Assembly (NCBI RefSeq): GCF_014207185.1
Contig: NZ_JACHCP010000003.1
Span: forward strand, 434,001-498,000
Reading direction: 5' to 3'
Origin: Rhodanobacter sp. A1T4
Lineage (GTDB): Bacteria; Pseudomonadota; Gammaproteobacteria; Xanthomonadales; Rhodanobacteraceae
DNA length: 64,000 nt
Shown: in pieces, positions 1 to 9,179 of the stretch
Numbering within the stretch: the first letter of the stretch is position 1
Layout: the number at the start of each line of letters is the position of its first letter
Notes under the pieces: model-generated
Databases searched by the model: none
Seen by the model: the letters and a program-made list of their open reading frames with translations, nothing else
Told to the model about the DNA's origin: nothing
Program-made: the position numbers and the translations under genes

Positions 1-137
1 GCTTTTGCCGTTTCGGGGGCGAGCGGATGCATGAAGCTGACTGAGCCGCCATTAGTGACTACCTCGACGATGATTTCGCTGAGCATGTCGACGATCTTCG
101 GCGACGCGCTCAAGCTCGTGATTTCGATCCTGGACAT
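1..137 (-). CDS. GNAT family N-acetyltransferase, N-terminal fragment
   Basis: A reading frame starts with ATG at 137 on the minus strand and runs open off the window's left edge (45 codons visible). The first residues read MSRIEITSLSASPKIVDMLS, followed by a helix and a segment with GGSVSFMHPL. This is the usual opening of small GNAT acetyltransferases: a first beta strand, a helix ending in E-x-V, then the G-G-x-V-x-F-x-x-P-L turn. GNAT enzymes transfer an acetyl group from acetyl-CoA to an amine; the substrate cannot be told from this fragment. The acetyl-CoA binding motif lies outside the window. A weak AGAG ribosome site lies upstream of the ATG. Confidence 0.6.
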   Translation of the reverse strand, partial: MSRIEITSLSASPKIVDMLSEIIVEVVTNGGSVSFMHPLAPETAK

Positions 138-384
138 TGGTGCTGACTCTTGTAGGCAGAAAATAAATTGCGTGATATGCCCGCGAGTTTCAAGGGGGGC
201 GTCATCGGCGCGGTTGGACAAGAGCGATTCACGCGGCTTTGTATTCAAAGATTCACGATGCCCGGGCAAGAAGCACGCTGTTGCTTATACCTATCGACAA
301 GCATGTAACCATTTGGCGGTCGGGAACGAATGCCGTTGGCAGGATTGTTAATCGCAAATCCACTTCCCAACCAAGGACAGACAC

Positions 385-1068
385 ATGAACATGATTACCC
401 TCAAGCGCAAGGCGATGCTTATCGCGATGGCAACCGGTCTTTCGGTCGTGGCGATCGTGCCGGCGGTTGCTGCCGATCAGCCGGCTACACCGGTGCATAT
501 TCGCGGCACCGTGCTCGATGTGAGCAGCACCGGTTTCACCGTACAGACCTCCACTGGCCCGCAGACCATTGCCATTGCGGCAGAAACCAGGGTAACCGGC
601 ATCGTGCCGAGCAGTCTGGACGCCATCAAGGCGGGCACCTTCATCGGTACGGCCAACGTCCCGGGTGCTTCTGGCGCCCGCGCGCTTGAGGTGGTGGTGT
701 TCCCCGATGCGATGAAGGGTACTGGCCTTGGAGACTATGCCTGGGATCTTCCGGCCAAGGGCGGCACGGCTTCCGCCATGACCAATGGCACCGTCAAGAA
801 GATGAACCATGGCGGCACCATGTCGGCGATGACCAACGGCACCGTAAAGACGTCGTCCGGCAGCGGAGCACGCACCCTGGTTGTCGATTACGGCAAGGGC
901 GAAAAAACCATCAATGTGCCGGCCAACGTGCCAGTCGTGACCTTCCAGCCGGTCGACAAGACCGCCATCGTCAAAGGTGCACACGTATTCGTGGTCGGCA
1001 AGCCGGGTAGCCCGGTGAATGCCGGACTGGTTGCCGTTGGCCTCAACGGTACCGTGCCGCCGATGTAA
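385..1068 (+). CDS. Exported DUF5666-like protein
   Basis: A 227-aa protein with a typical signal peptide (basic MNMITLKRKA, hydrophobic core, cleavage near AVAA-D at about residue 29). The mature N-terminus (HIRGTVLDVSSTGFTVQ, then a T-R-V-T-G stretch) resembles the OB-like DUF5666 domain, found in periplasmic proteins of unknown function. A second similar beta-rich segment follows (TLVVDYGKGEKTINVPANV). Between them is an internal duplication: SAMTNGTVK occurs twice about 20 residues apart, flanking MNHGG, which hints at slippage or a short metal- or ligand-binding loop. An AAGGACAG ribosome site precedes the ATG. It stands alone, convergent with the oxidoreductase gene; no function is assigned. 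Confidence 0.75.
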   Translation: MNMITLKRKAMLIAMATGLSVVAIVPAVAADQPATPVHIRGTVLDVSSTGFTVQTSTGPQTIAIAAETRVTGIVPSSLDAIKAGTFIGTANVPGASGARALEVVVFPDAMKGTGLGDYAWDLPAKGGTASAMTNGTVKKMNHGGTMSAMTNGTVKTSSGSGARTLVVDYGKGEKTINVPANVPVVTFQPVDKTAIVKGAHVFVVGKPGSPVNAGLVAVGLNGTVPPM

Positions 1069-1101
1069 TGGAATGACCTTGGTCTCGGCCGATTGGCGGC
1101 T

Positions 1102-3402
1102 TTAGGCGGCTTGCTTGGCTGCCACGATTTTCACCGGTACCGACTTGTAGGACGGCGTACCGGAACGCTCGTCATGGTTTTCCAGCGCAACCAGTGAATT
1201 GCCTTCCGGGTAGTACATTGCCACGGAGCCTTTGGCAATGTCGTAGGCCACGGCGGTGTAGCCGCGCACCGCCCGCGGGTCGCTGCCGTTGGCTTGACTG
1301 GCAACCGTTTCGACGTCGATGCGGTCGCCGTGTTGCAGGCCGCGGGCAGCCAGGTCGCTGGGGTGAATAAAGATCACATCCCTCCGGCCGGTAATGCCGC
1401 GGTAGCGGTCGTCCATGCCATAGATCGTGGTGTTGTACTGATCGTGCGAACGGATGGTGGTGAGCGTTAGCGCATCTTTCGGTTCTGGACCGTCCTCATC
1501 CAGGCCCTTGCCGATAAGGAAGTGCGCACGCTTGTCGGGTGTGGCCCAGACGCGTTCGCAGGCGGCTATATACAGGCGAAACCCACCGGGTTTGCGCACG
1601 CGTTCATTGAAGTTCTTGAAGATCGGGAATACCGCTTCGATGCCGTCGCGAATCAGGTCGTAGTCGTCGACCATTGCCTGCCAGTCGACTCTGGTGTCCG
1701 GCAGTGTGGCCTTCGCCATCATTGCGATGATGGCAGGCTCGGAGCGCAGCATTTGACCGGCTGGTTTCAGTCGCCCTTGCGAGGCGTGCACCATCGACAT
1801 CGAATCTTCTACCGTCACTGACTGAAAGCCGCCAGCCTGCAGATCGAGTTCGGTACGGCCAAGGCACGGCAGGATGATCGACTCGCGCGCCAGGATCAGG
1901 TGCGAGCGGTTGAGTTTGGTTGCGATATGAACGGCCATATCGAGCTTGGCCATCGCGGCAAAGGTGGCCTCGGGATCGGACATCGCCACGGCCAGATTGC
2001 CACCAAGGCAGATCAGCACCTTGGAGCGACCATCACGGATCGCCTTGACCGCATCCACTGCATCGTGCCCATGCGCGCTCGGCGGCGTGAAGCCGAAGCG
2101 ATTCCTGATGCCGTTGAGCAAGTCGTCGTTGGGTTTTTCAGTAATGCCCACTGTGCGATCGCCCTGCACGTTGGAGTGCCCGCGCAGCGGACAGATACCT
2201 GCGCCCTCGCGACCGATATTGCCGCGCATCAGCAGCAGGTTGGCGATGTGATGCACGTTCTCGGTGCCGTGCTTATGCTGGGTAATACCCATGCCGTAGC
2301 AGACGATCACGCGTTTGGCATTCACGTAAACCGATGCGGCTGCTTCGATATCGGCCTGGGATAAACCCGACTTGCGCTCAATGGTTTCCCATGTCGTGGC
2401 ATTGAGATCGTCCACCAGCGTGTCGAAGCCGACGGTGTGCTGCGCGATAAAGTCATCGTCCAGCTTGCCGGGTCCGCCGGCTACGCGGTCGGCAGCATCG
2501 TCGGCCAGCACGTATTTCATCATGCCCTTGAGCACGGCCACGTCGCCGCCGACCTTGACCTTGTAATAGGTGGAGGCGAGCTGAGTGGCGTTGCCCGTGA
2601 GCATTTCAGCCGGGCTTTGTGGCGAGACGAAACGTTCCAAGCCGCGCTCAGGCAGCGGATTGAACACGATGATTGGTACTCCGCGCTGCGCGACTTCGCG
2701 CAAGGTACCCAGCATGCGTGGATGGTTGGTGCCCGGGTTGTGACCGATCGAGAACAGCGCGTCGCAGTGGTCGAAATCTTCCAGCGATACCGTGCCCTTG
2801 CCGACGCCGATCGACATCGGCAGGCCCACGCTGGTCGCCTCGTGGCACATGTTGGAGCAGTCGGGAAAATTATTGGTGCCGTACTCCCGCGCAAATAACT
2901 GATACAGAAACGCCGCCTCATTCGAGGCGCGGCCCGAGGTGTAGAACTCGGCCATGTTCGGATCGGGCAGGGCACGCAGGCCGACGCCGATGCGCTGCAT
3001 GGCTTCTTCCCATGAAACTTCGACGAAGGTATCGCTGGCTTTGTCGTATGCCATCGGATGGGTAAGGCGACCCTCGTCTTCCAGCGCGTGGTCGTGCCAG
3101 TTCCAGAGTTCGCTGATCGTATGCTTGGCAAAAAACTCGGGCGTCGCACGCTTTGATGTGGCTTCCCAGCTCACTGCCTTGGCGCCGTTTTCGCAAAATT
3201 CGAATGACGAGGTGTGCTTCGGGTCGGGCCACGCGCAGCCGGGGCAATCAAAACCGTTCGGCTGGTTCATCCGGCGCATGGCCGAGGTTTCGCGAACCAC
3301 GGCCATCTGCTTGCTGATGGCGCCGGCTACCGCGCGCAGCGCCCCCCAGCCACCGGCAGGGCCGTCGTATTCGCCAACACCGGGAACCTTTTTGTCATTC
3401 AT
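1102..3402 (-). CDS. FdhF/YdeP family molybdopterin oxidoreductase
   Basis: A 766-aa protein of the formate dehydrogenase alpha-subunit superfamily, YdeP branch. The diagnostic N-terminus has GFDCPGCAWPDP (C53, C56, an iron-sulfur site remnant) followed by the EFCENGAKAVSWEATSKR block. Further on come typical bis-MGD binding segments such as FSIGHNPGTNHPRM, the RGNIGREGAGICPLRGHSNV region, and the C-terminal molybdopterin dinucleotide-binding beta-barrel (YNTTIYGMDDRYRGI). YdeP in E. coli is linked to acid resistance; substrates of the family are uncertain. No partner beta or gamma subunit gene is adjacent, so it is probably a soluble cytoplasmic enzyme. An AAGGTGA ribosome site precedes the ATG. 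It is divergent from the MarR gene. Confidence 0.93.
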   Translation of the reverse strand: MNDKKVPGVGEYDGPAGGWGALRAVAGAISKQMAVVRETSAMRRMNQPNGFDCPGCAWPDPKHTSSFEFCENGAKAVSWEATSKRATPEFFAKHTISELWNWHDHALEDEGRLTHPMAYDKASDTFVEVSWEEAMQRIGVGLRALPDPNMAEFYTSGRASNEAAFLYQLFAREYGTNNFPDCSNMCHEATSVGLPMSIGVGKGTVSLEDFDHCDALFSIGHNPGTNHPRMLGTLREVAQRGVPIIVFNPLPERGLERFVSPQSPAEMLTGNATQLASTYYKVKVGGDVAVLKGMMKYVLADDAADRVAGGPGKLDDDFIAQHTVGFDTLVDDLNATTWETIERKSGLSQADIEAAASVYVNAKRVIVCYGMGITQHKHGTENVHHIANLLLMRGNIGREGAGICPLRGHSNVQGDRTVGITEKPNDDLLNGIRNRFGFTPPSAHGHDAVDAVKAIRDGRSKVLICLGGNLAVAMSDPEATFAAMAKLDMAVHIATKLNRSHLILARESIILPCLGRTELDLQAGGFQSVTVEDSMSMVHASQGRLKPAGQMLRSEPAIIAMMAKATLPDTRVDWQAMVDDYDLIRDGIEAVFPIFKNFNERVRKPGGFRLYIAACERVWATPDKRAHFLIGKGLDEDGPEPKDALTLTTIRSHDQYNTTIYGMDDRYRGITGRRDVIFIHPSDLAARGLQHGDRIDVETVASQANGSDPRAVRGYTAVAYDIAKGSVAMYYPEGNSLVALENHDERSGTPSYKSVPVKIVAAKQAA

Positions 3403-3588
3403 GGAATGTCACCTTGTTCGATGCAAAACGTGTCGACAGTGCGAATTGCTGCATATGCACACATGGTACGACATGCGCGGAATATCGTTTGCTCAACGGA
3501 TGTCCGCAGGCAGCGAGCTACTCATCTTCTTCGTGCCCTGCGTCAGCGTCGCCTCGTCGAATCCGGCATAAAGTATTCATGCGGGCGA

Positions 3589-3622
3589 ATATGTTTACAA
3601 ACATATATTACACATATATACT
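3589..3622 (+). promoter_or_regulatory. MarR promoter with overlapping palindromic operator
   Basis: An 18-bp inverted repeat, ATATGTTTACAAACATAT (3589-3606, 8-bp arms, 2-bp centre), lies in an AT-rich island. A -35-like TTTACA (3594-3599) sits inside it, followed after exactly 17 bp by a -10-like TATACT (3617-3622). Both hexamers match five of six consensus bases. The MarR start is about 30 bp downstream. A palindrome covering the -35 box of its own gene is the usual autoregulatory arrangement of MarR repressors. That it is the actual operator is inference. Confidence 0.6.
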
Positions 3623-3651
3623 ATATTTACTTGAAATAAAGGATGCCGCCA

Positions 3652-4143
3652 GTGAGCAGCTTTGCACCGACCGAACAGCGGCTTGTCATTACCTGCAAGC
3701 GGTATCCACGTTTCCCGATGGGTCCCGGCGTGCTGGCACGGCTGATCAAGCACATTCATAAAGCCTTGCACGATGACGTCAATGCGCTGCTCAAGCCCTA
3801 CGGCATCAATCACCCCGAATATAACCTGCTGATGATGATTTACGGCACCGAAAGCGGCACGATGCTACCGTCGGAACTGGCTGAAGCGGCGGGGGAGAAA
3901 TCGGCCAATATCACACGCCTGACCAACGAGCTTTGCGAAAAGGAGCTGATTGCCCGCGCCAGCAGTGCTGGCGATCGCCGCAAGGTCGAGTTGAGCCTGA
4001 CGCCGGCCGGCCTGGCCTTGATCAACAGCTTTCTTCCTGATGTCTGCGGCCTGCTGGAACGCCAGGGCCGTGATTTGAGTGCGATCGAGCAAAAGCAGTT
4101 GGAGAAGCTGCTGAAAAAGATGTTGAACGGCTTGACCAGCTAA
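3652..4143 (+). CDS. MarR family transcriptional regulator
   Basis: A winged-helix regulator of the MarR family, about 163 aa from the chosen start. The core PEYNLLMMIYGTESGTMLPSE is followed by a recognition-helix region (SANITRLTNELCEKELIARA) and the wing DRRKVELSLTPAGLAL, as in MarR/EmrR repressors. The frame also has an ATG at 3643, but the AAAGGA ribosome site (3638-3643) overlaps that codon; GTG at 3652 has ideal 8-bp spacing, so it is preferred. The gene heads an operon with FUSC, DUF1656, HlyD and NodT-type outer membrane genes. It probably represses that efflux system and is relieved by an aromatic or phenolic ligand, as known for related regulators. Confidence 0.9.
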   Translation: MSSFAPTEQRLVITCKRYPRFPMGPGVLARLIKHIHKALHDDVNALLKPYGINHPEYNLLMMIYGTESGTMLPSELAEAAGEKSANITRLTNELCEKELIARASSAGDRRKVELSLTPAGLALINSFLPDVCGLLERQGRDLSAIEQKQLEKLLKKMLNGLTS

Positions 4144-4153
4144 GGCACATCGG

Positions 4154-6295
4154 ATGTCAGCAAACCCCGCCACCATGACTGCACCGACAACGCGCACCGT
4201 CGTTGTCGACACGTTGCGCGACGAAGCCGGCGTATGGTTGTTCGTGTTCAAGACGCTGCTGGCTTATTACCTGACGGGGTGGCTTGCGATGCGCTTTTCG
4301 CTGCCGCAGCCGTCGAGCGCCATGCTCACCGTGATCATCGTCGCCAACCGGCAGTCGGGCATGGTACTGGCCAAGAGTTTTTATCGCGGCATCGGCACGC
4401 TGGCCGGTGCGGTGGCTGCGTTTGTCATTGTGGCCTTGTTCCCGCAGCAGCGTGAACTGTTTCTGTTGGCGCTGTCGCTGTGGATCGGTGTTTGCGCAGG
4501 CGGTGCCACGCTGTATCGCAACTTCAAGTCGTATGCGTTTGTGCTGGGCGGTTATACGGCAGCGATCATTGCCGTTCCGGTCATCAATAATCCGCCGGCC
4601 GTGTTTGATTCCGCCGTGGCGCGTATCAGCGAAGTATTGCTTGGCCTGCTGGTCAGCGGCGTGGTGAATGATGTCGTTTTGCCCAGCCGCATGCGCGACG
4701 TGCTGCGGCGTAGCGCACGCGCGCAGTTCGCGCACTTCATCGGTTTTGTCCAAGGCAGCACTGGCGGCACCATTGCGCGTAATGCCATGGAAAACGCACA
4801 CCTGCGCTTCGTGCGTGATGCGGTGACTCTGGAAGACCTGCGCAGCTCGGTAATCTTTGAAGACGCCGAAGCGCGCGCACGCAGTGGCCACCTGCAACTG
4901 TTCAATCAGCGCTTCATGGCTGCCTCGACAAGCTTTCAGTCGCTGCATCACCTGATCAATCGACTGCAGCGCAATGGCCATGAGGCGTCCGCAAAAGCAC
5001 TGATCGCACTTTACGCGCCGATTGGAAAGGCGCTCGATGCGCCGATCGAGGCCGGTGCCGCTTCCTACGTATTGCTGCCGCGTCTGGTCGAGGCACGGCA
5101 AACCATGCAGAAACAGGCGCCGGCGCTGCGCCAGAGTTTGACCGACGCTGCCGCGTTGCGCGATTTCGATACCGGCGCCACCTTGTTGAACCGTTTTGCC
5201 GATGAACTGCATGCCTACGTGGAAACGGCGGCATCGCTGCAGGCGCCGCGCCTGATCCTGCGCTCGCCCGAGCGCGTGCGTTTTGAACGTGGCAACGATT
5301 TTGCCAGCGCTGGACTGGCCGTATTCCGTACCACGCTGACCATGCTGGTGCTGGGTGCTTTCTGGATCTACTCGGCATGGCCGATGGGTGCGAGCGCCAT
5401 GCTCATCGCCACCATTTTTGCCGGCCTGTTTGCCACGGCACCCAATCCGGCGCGAGTCACCCGATCGGTGCTGATGGGCTATGCCACAGGCATGGTTGCG
5501 GGCTTTGTATGCGTGTTTTTTGTCCTGACGAAAATGGAAGGCTATATGTTGCTTGTTGCGGGCTCGGCACCATTCTTGATGGTGGGCTTGGCGATGCTCA
5601 TGCGGCCGTCGATTGCCAGCTATGGGCTGGGTTATTCCATGGGCTTTGTCTACATCCTGGCGCTGAAGAATCCGATGGTGTTCGACCCCGCCAACTTCAT
5701 CAATGACACCATTGCGCAAATCATCGGTGTGAGTGCAGCGTCGCTCGCTTTCATCGTGGTCCCTCCGGCGATCGGTAGCCACTGGCTGCGTCGACGCCAG
5801 CTTGAACGGTTGCGCCGACAGGTGACGCTGGCGGCAGAAGCGCCGCTTGCCGGACTGCGCCATCGCTTTGAGAGCGTCAACCACGATCTCTTCAGCCAGG
5901 TTGTTGCGCAGACCGAGCCCGGCAGCACGGACTCTCGTGCATTGATTGCATGGACCCTGGCCGTGCATGAAACCGGCCGAGCCCTGATCGAACTGCGCCA
6001 GGATATGGGCAGCCATCCCGTGCCTGCCGAAGTTGATCGATGTGTCAATCAGGCGATCAACGCATTGGCCCGTTTTTATGAGCATCCGGATAGCGCTGGG
6101 TATGCACGCACGCGCGATGCCGTGGCTGCCGCTATCGACATGGCTGACAGTGAAGCAAGCGCCCGTCCGCTGCTAGATCATCTGCACCTGATCCGGCTTG
6201 CCTTGCTGGATGGTGAGTCCGTGCTCGCTGATTACATGCCCGATCACATCAGGCCGGTTGCACCGGCTCCCAAGGAGATCGCTGATGCCTCGTGA
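4154..6295 (+). CDS. FUSC family inner-membrane efflux protein (AaeB-like)
   Basis: A 713-aa inner-membrane protein with two blocks of about five to six hydrophobic segments (roughly residues 30-175 and 400-530) separated by a long cytoplasmic helical region, the layout of FUSC/AaeB proteins. The N-terminal segment with LPQPSSAMLTVIIVANRQSG and the second-half repeat WPMGASAMLIATIFAGLF are the duplicated FUSC cores. AaeB pumps aromatic carboxylic acids together with the periplasmic adaptor AaeA. It starts 10 bp after the MarR stop and its end overlaps the DUF1656 gene by 11 bp, so the cassette is translationally coupled. The substrate here is not known. Confidence 0.9.
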   Translation: MSANPATMTAPTTRTVVVDTLRDEAGVWLFVFKTLLAYYLTGWLAMRFSLPQPSSAMLTVIIVANRQSGMVLAKSFYRGIGTLAGAVAAFVIVALFPQQRELFLLALSLWIGVCAGGATLYRNFKSYAFVLGGYTAAIIAVPVINNPPAVFDSAVARISEVLLGLLVSGVVNDVVLPSRMRDVLRRSARAQFAHFIGFVQGSTGGTIARNAMENAHLRFVRDAVTLEDLRSSVIFEDAEARARSGHLQLFNQRFMAASTSFQSLHHLINRLQRNGHEASAKALIALYAPIGKALDAPIEAGAASYVLLPRLVEARQTMQKQAPALRQSLTDAAALRDFDTGATLLNRFADELHAYVETAASLQAPRLILRSPERVRFERGNDFASAGLAVFRTTLTMLVLGAFWIYSAWPMGASAMLIATIFAGLFATAPNPARVTRSVLMGYATGMVAGFVCVFFVLTKMEGYMLLVAGSAPFLMVGLAMLMRPSIASYGLGYSMGFVYILALKNPMVFDPANFINDTIAQIIGVSAASLAFIVVPPAIGSHWLRRRQLERLRRQVTLAAEAPLAGLRHRFESVNHDLFSQVVAQTEPGSTDSRALIAWTLAVHETGRALIELRQDMGSHPVPAEVDRCVNQAINALARFYEHPDSAGYARTRDAVAAAIDMADSEASARPLLDHLHLIRLALLDGESVLADYMPDHIRPVAPAPKEIADAS

Positions 6296-6482
6296 AATTG
6301 CCCTGGGTGATGCGCTGGTGCCGGGCCTGCTGGTGCTGTTTGTGTTCTCACTGGCGCTGCTCTGGCTGTTCGACTGGCTGGCCGGCCACTTTGGACTCTA
6401 TCGCCTGGTCTGGCAGCCACCGCTGTTTCGGCTGGCCTTGTTTGTCTGTGTCTTTGGCAGCGCTGCGCTGCTCCTGTTCTGA
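6285..6482 (+). CDS. DUF1656 small membrane protein (AaeX-like)
   Basis: A 65-aa protein with two hydrophobic segments (VPGLLVLFVFSLALLWLFDW and PPLFRLALFVCVFGSAALLL). This is the DUF1656 family, to which E. coli AaeX belongs; it regularly sits between FUSC and HlyD genes, with a role that is not established. The ATG at 6285 is supported by an AAGGAGAT ribosome site 5 bp upstream, lying within the 3' end of the FUSC gene. A longer in-frame start at 6198 exists but has no such support and would add a non-hydrophobic leader inside the FUSC coding region. Confidence 0.88.
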   Translation: MPREIALGDALVPGLLVLFVFSLALLWLFDWLAGHFGLYRLVWQPPLFRLALFVCVFGSAALLLF

Positions 6483-6492
6483 GAGTGATGCC

Positions 6493-7515
6493 ATGAAAAT
6501 TGCCACGCTGATTCGTTTTGCTGTGACTTTCGTTGTCGTGCTTGTCGCAGTACTCGTCGCGCACGCGCTGTGGAAGCACTATATGTACTCGCCGTGGACG
6601 CGCGATGGCCGCGTACGCGCCGAGATCGTGCGTATAGCGCCCGACGTGTCCGGACTGGTGACGCAGGTCAACGTCATCGATAACCAGACGGTCAAGAAGG
6701 ACCAGTTGCTGTTTGTGATCGACCGTGCGCGTTATCAGAATGCGTTTGACCTGGCCAATGCCAACGTCGGTGCGGCACAGGCCGTGGCGCGTGCTGCCCA
6801 GGCCGGTGTGGAGGCGGCATCGGCCGGCGCAGTACAAAGCAAGTCGAGCTACGACATGGCGTCCGAGCAATCCAACCGTCGGCAAAAGTTGAACGACGTG
6901 GTATCCGATGAAGACCGCGCCGATGCCAAATCCGCCGCTGCCACGGCACGTGCCGGGTTCAACCGCGCGCAAGCTGGCATGGATCAGGCCTTGGCCAGTC
7001 AGCAGCAGGCGCAGGCCTCAGTAACCCAGGCGAAGGTGGCGTTGGCTGCCGCGCAGCTCAACCTGGATCGAACCGAAGTACGCGCGCCAACCGACGGATA
7101 CATCACCAACCTCGCCATACGCGTCGGCGACTATGCCAGCGTCGGCGTGCCGCGCCTCGCACTGATCGACAGCCACTCCTACTGGGTCTACGGCTATTTC
7201 GAGGAAACCAAGCTACCGCAGGTGCATGTCCACGATTCAGTCGATATCCGTCTGATGAGTGGCGGTGTGCATCTGCACGGAACGGTGCAAAGCATTGCCC
7301 GTGGTATTACCGATGCTGCCAATCCCACCGGTTCTGATCTGCTGTCCGATGTGAATCCGACCTTCAACTGGGTGCGACTCGCTCAGCGTGTGCCGGTGCG
7401 CGTGGATATCGATACCGACCATATGCCGGCGGGAACCGTTCTCGCCGCGGGCATGACCGCCACCTTGATCGTGCATCCGCATAGCGCCGACAGTGCCGTA
7501 GTGGCATCGCCATGA
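6493..7515 (+). CDS. HlyD family periplasmic adaptor (AaeA/EmrA-like)
   Basis: A 340-aa membrane fusion protein: one N-terminal transmembrane helix (about residues 7-27), then SPWTRDGRVRAEIVRIAPDVSG, which is the first half of the split lipoyl/barrel-sandwich domain. An Ala/Gln-rich alpha-helical hairpin follows (about residues 90-190), then RTEVRAPTDGYI, the returning lipoyl strand, and a beta-barrel domain. Such proteins bridge the inner-membrane pump and the outer-membrane channel. The ATG at 6493 lies 10 bp after the DUF1656 stop and gives the expected signal anchor; the frame is open further upstream but that part is a shadow of DUF1656. Its stop overlaps the next gene as ATGA. Confidence 0.92.
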   Translation: MKIATLIRFAVTFVVVLVAVLVAHALWKHYMYSPWTRDGRVRAEIVRIAPDVSGLVTQVNVIDNQTVKKDQLLFVIDRARYQNAFDLANANVGAAQAVARAAQAGVEAASAGAVQSKSSYDMASEQSNRRQKLNDVVSDEDRADAKSAAATARAGFNRAQAGMDQALASQQQAQASVTQAKVALAAAQLNLDRTEVRAPTDGYITNLAIRVGDYASVGVPRLALIDSHSYWVYGYFEETKLPQVHVHDSVDIRLMSGGVHLHGTVQSIARGITDAANPTGSDLLSDVNPTFNWVRLAQRVPVRVDIDTDHMPAGTVLAAGMTATLIVHPHSADSAVVASP

Positions 7516-9008
7516 GTGTCCATGACATCAAATCACGAAAGTTTTTCCGCACCGCAATGCTCGTGCTCAGCATTGCACTAGCCGGCTGTGTCAGTAGTGG
7601 CGGACTGCATACGACGGGCACGATGACTGATTCCGCCAGCCTAAAAAATGAGCGTAGCCTGGCCCAGGTACCACTCAGTCCGACCGCGTGGCCAGCGCAA
7701 GATTGGTGGGTCGGCTTCGGCGATTCGCAGCTCAATACACTCATCGCCGAGGCGTTGAAGAACAACCCCACACTCGCCGATGCCGAAGCACGCGCCAGAC
7801 AGGCACAGGCCGTGGCCGACAGCCTGAATGCCGCCCGTGATCCGCAGGCGGATCTAAGCGCCAGCGCCGTAGGAGCGCGGCTCTCCAGCAAGGATCCGGT
7901 CTATCCCGAATATGCGCTGGGATCCTTCGCCTGGGCCAAGTCGGTGACGGCGGGATTCTCGTGGGATCTGGATCTCTGGGGCGGCAAACGCGATGCCTGG
8001 GAAGCTGCGCTGGGGCGCAGTCGTGCAGTGCAGATCGATGCGCACGCGGCGCGCATCCAGCTGTCGGTGAACGTGGCGCGTGCCTATGTGCGGCTGGGCT
8101 ATGCCTTTGCCCAGCGGGATGTAGCCGATGCCGAACAGCAGCGCGCCAGTAAATCGCTCGCGTTGACCCGCCGGTTGATTGAGGGCGGCCTGGGTACGAC
8201 GCAGCAGGCGTACCTGGCCGATTCCCAGGTGGCCAGCGCCGAGCAGCAGAAAGTGCAGGCCGATCGTGCCATCGATGCCGCGCGCAGCAGTCTGTCCGTG
8301 TTGCTTGGTCAGGGTCCGGATCGCGGCCTCGCCATCACCCGACCGCAGCTGCTCGATCAGGGCATGGTCGCGTTACCGGATCAGCTGTCGGTGGGCTTGC
8401 TGGGGCGTCGCGCCGATCTGGTGGCCGCGCGCTGGCAGGTCGAAGCTGCAGCGAAAGACATCAAGGCGACGAAGACCGAGTTTCTTCCCAATATCAGCCT
8501 CAGCGCGATGGCCGGTGTGGTCGCTGTCGGCGACAGCACGAATGTCTTTCAGTTGCCGGCACGGACCTTCAGCATTGGTCCGGCACTCAGCCTGCCGATC
8601 TTCGACGGCGGCCGACTGCGCGCCAAGCTTGCCGCTACTGACTCGGTCTACGATCAGTCGGTAGCACGCTACAACACGCTTCTCGTTGCGGCGCTCAATG
8701 ACGTGTCGGATCAGGTCTCTGCATTGAAATCGGTGCGAACCCAGATCGATCTGGAGAAACGTGCGCAGCAGGATGCCCAAAAAAGTTGGGAACAGGCAAT
8801 CACTGCATACAAAGGTGGTGTCAGCGGGCCACTCGTGCCCCTGATCAGTCGTCAGCAGTTGCTGCTGACCGATCAGCGCACTGCAGCGCTGGAAAGCCAG
8901 CAAGCCGATATTTCTATCCAGCTCATCGAGGCACTGGGCGGCGGCTATGGCGTCGGTGACTCAGTCGATCTGGATCATGCAGAGGCGGCAGGGCAGGTGT
9001 CTCGATAA
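7512..9008 (+). CDS. NodT-type outer-membrane efflux lipoprotein (TolC superfamily)
   Basis: A 498-aa outer-membrane factor. The signal peptide ends in a lipobox, LSIALAGC (Cys about residue 26), giving a lipid-anchored channel as in OprM/NodT. The two TolC repeats are visible: AQDWWVGFGDSQLNTLIAEAL with a long helix, and RADLVAARWQVEAAAKDIKA with the second. PISLPIFDGGRL-type outer-membrane strand signatures appear as SLPIFDGGRLRAKLA. The ATGA overlap with the HlyD gene shows coupling; this completes a self-contained tripartite efflux cassette. Confidence 0.93.
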   Translation: MSVHDIKSRKFFRTAMLVLSIALAGCVSSGGLHTTGTMTDSASLKNERSLAQVPLSPTAWPAQDWWVGFGDSQLNTLIAEALKNNPTLADAEARARQAQAVADSLNAARDPQADLSASAVGARLSSKDPVYPEYALGSFAWAKSVTAGFSWDLDLWGGKRDAWEAALGRSRAVQIDAHAARIQLSVNVARAYVRLGYAFAQRDVADAEQQRASKSLALTRRLIEGGLGTTQQAYLADSQVASAEQQKVQADRAIDAARSSLSVLLGQGPDRGLAITRPQLLDQGMVALPDQLSVGLLGRRADLVAARWQVEAAAKDIKATKTEFLPNISLSAMAGVVAVGDSTNVFQLPARTFSIGPALSLPIFDGGRLRAKLAATDSVYDQSVARYNTLLVAALNDVSDQVSALKSVRTQIDLEKRAQQDAQKSWEQAITAYKGGVSGPLVPLISRQQLLLTDQRTAALESQQADISIQLIEALGGGYGVGDSVDLDHAEAAGQVSR

Positions 9009-9179
9009 GTGCATGGCCGCACTACCGGCCTACCAGCGGGCGATGGAGAGGGGCGGCGATAGGCGTTCAAGACTGGCGCTGGATTTCTTTGGACGGCTCT
9101 GCGGTTTCCAGGCCTTGTAGCTTGTAAGGTAGCAACCTGATCAGTCGTGTTTGAATCCTCAACGATCAGGAGCCCATAC

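Noticed and set aside
4157..6085. 642-codon open frame antisense to the FUSC gene
   Set aside because: It is very rich in His, Gln and Arg, has no family resemblance and mirrors a well-supported gene; a product of GC-rich codon bias.
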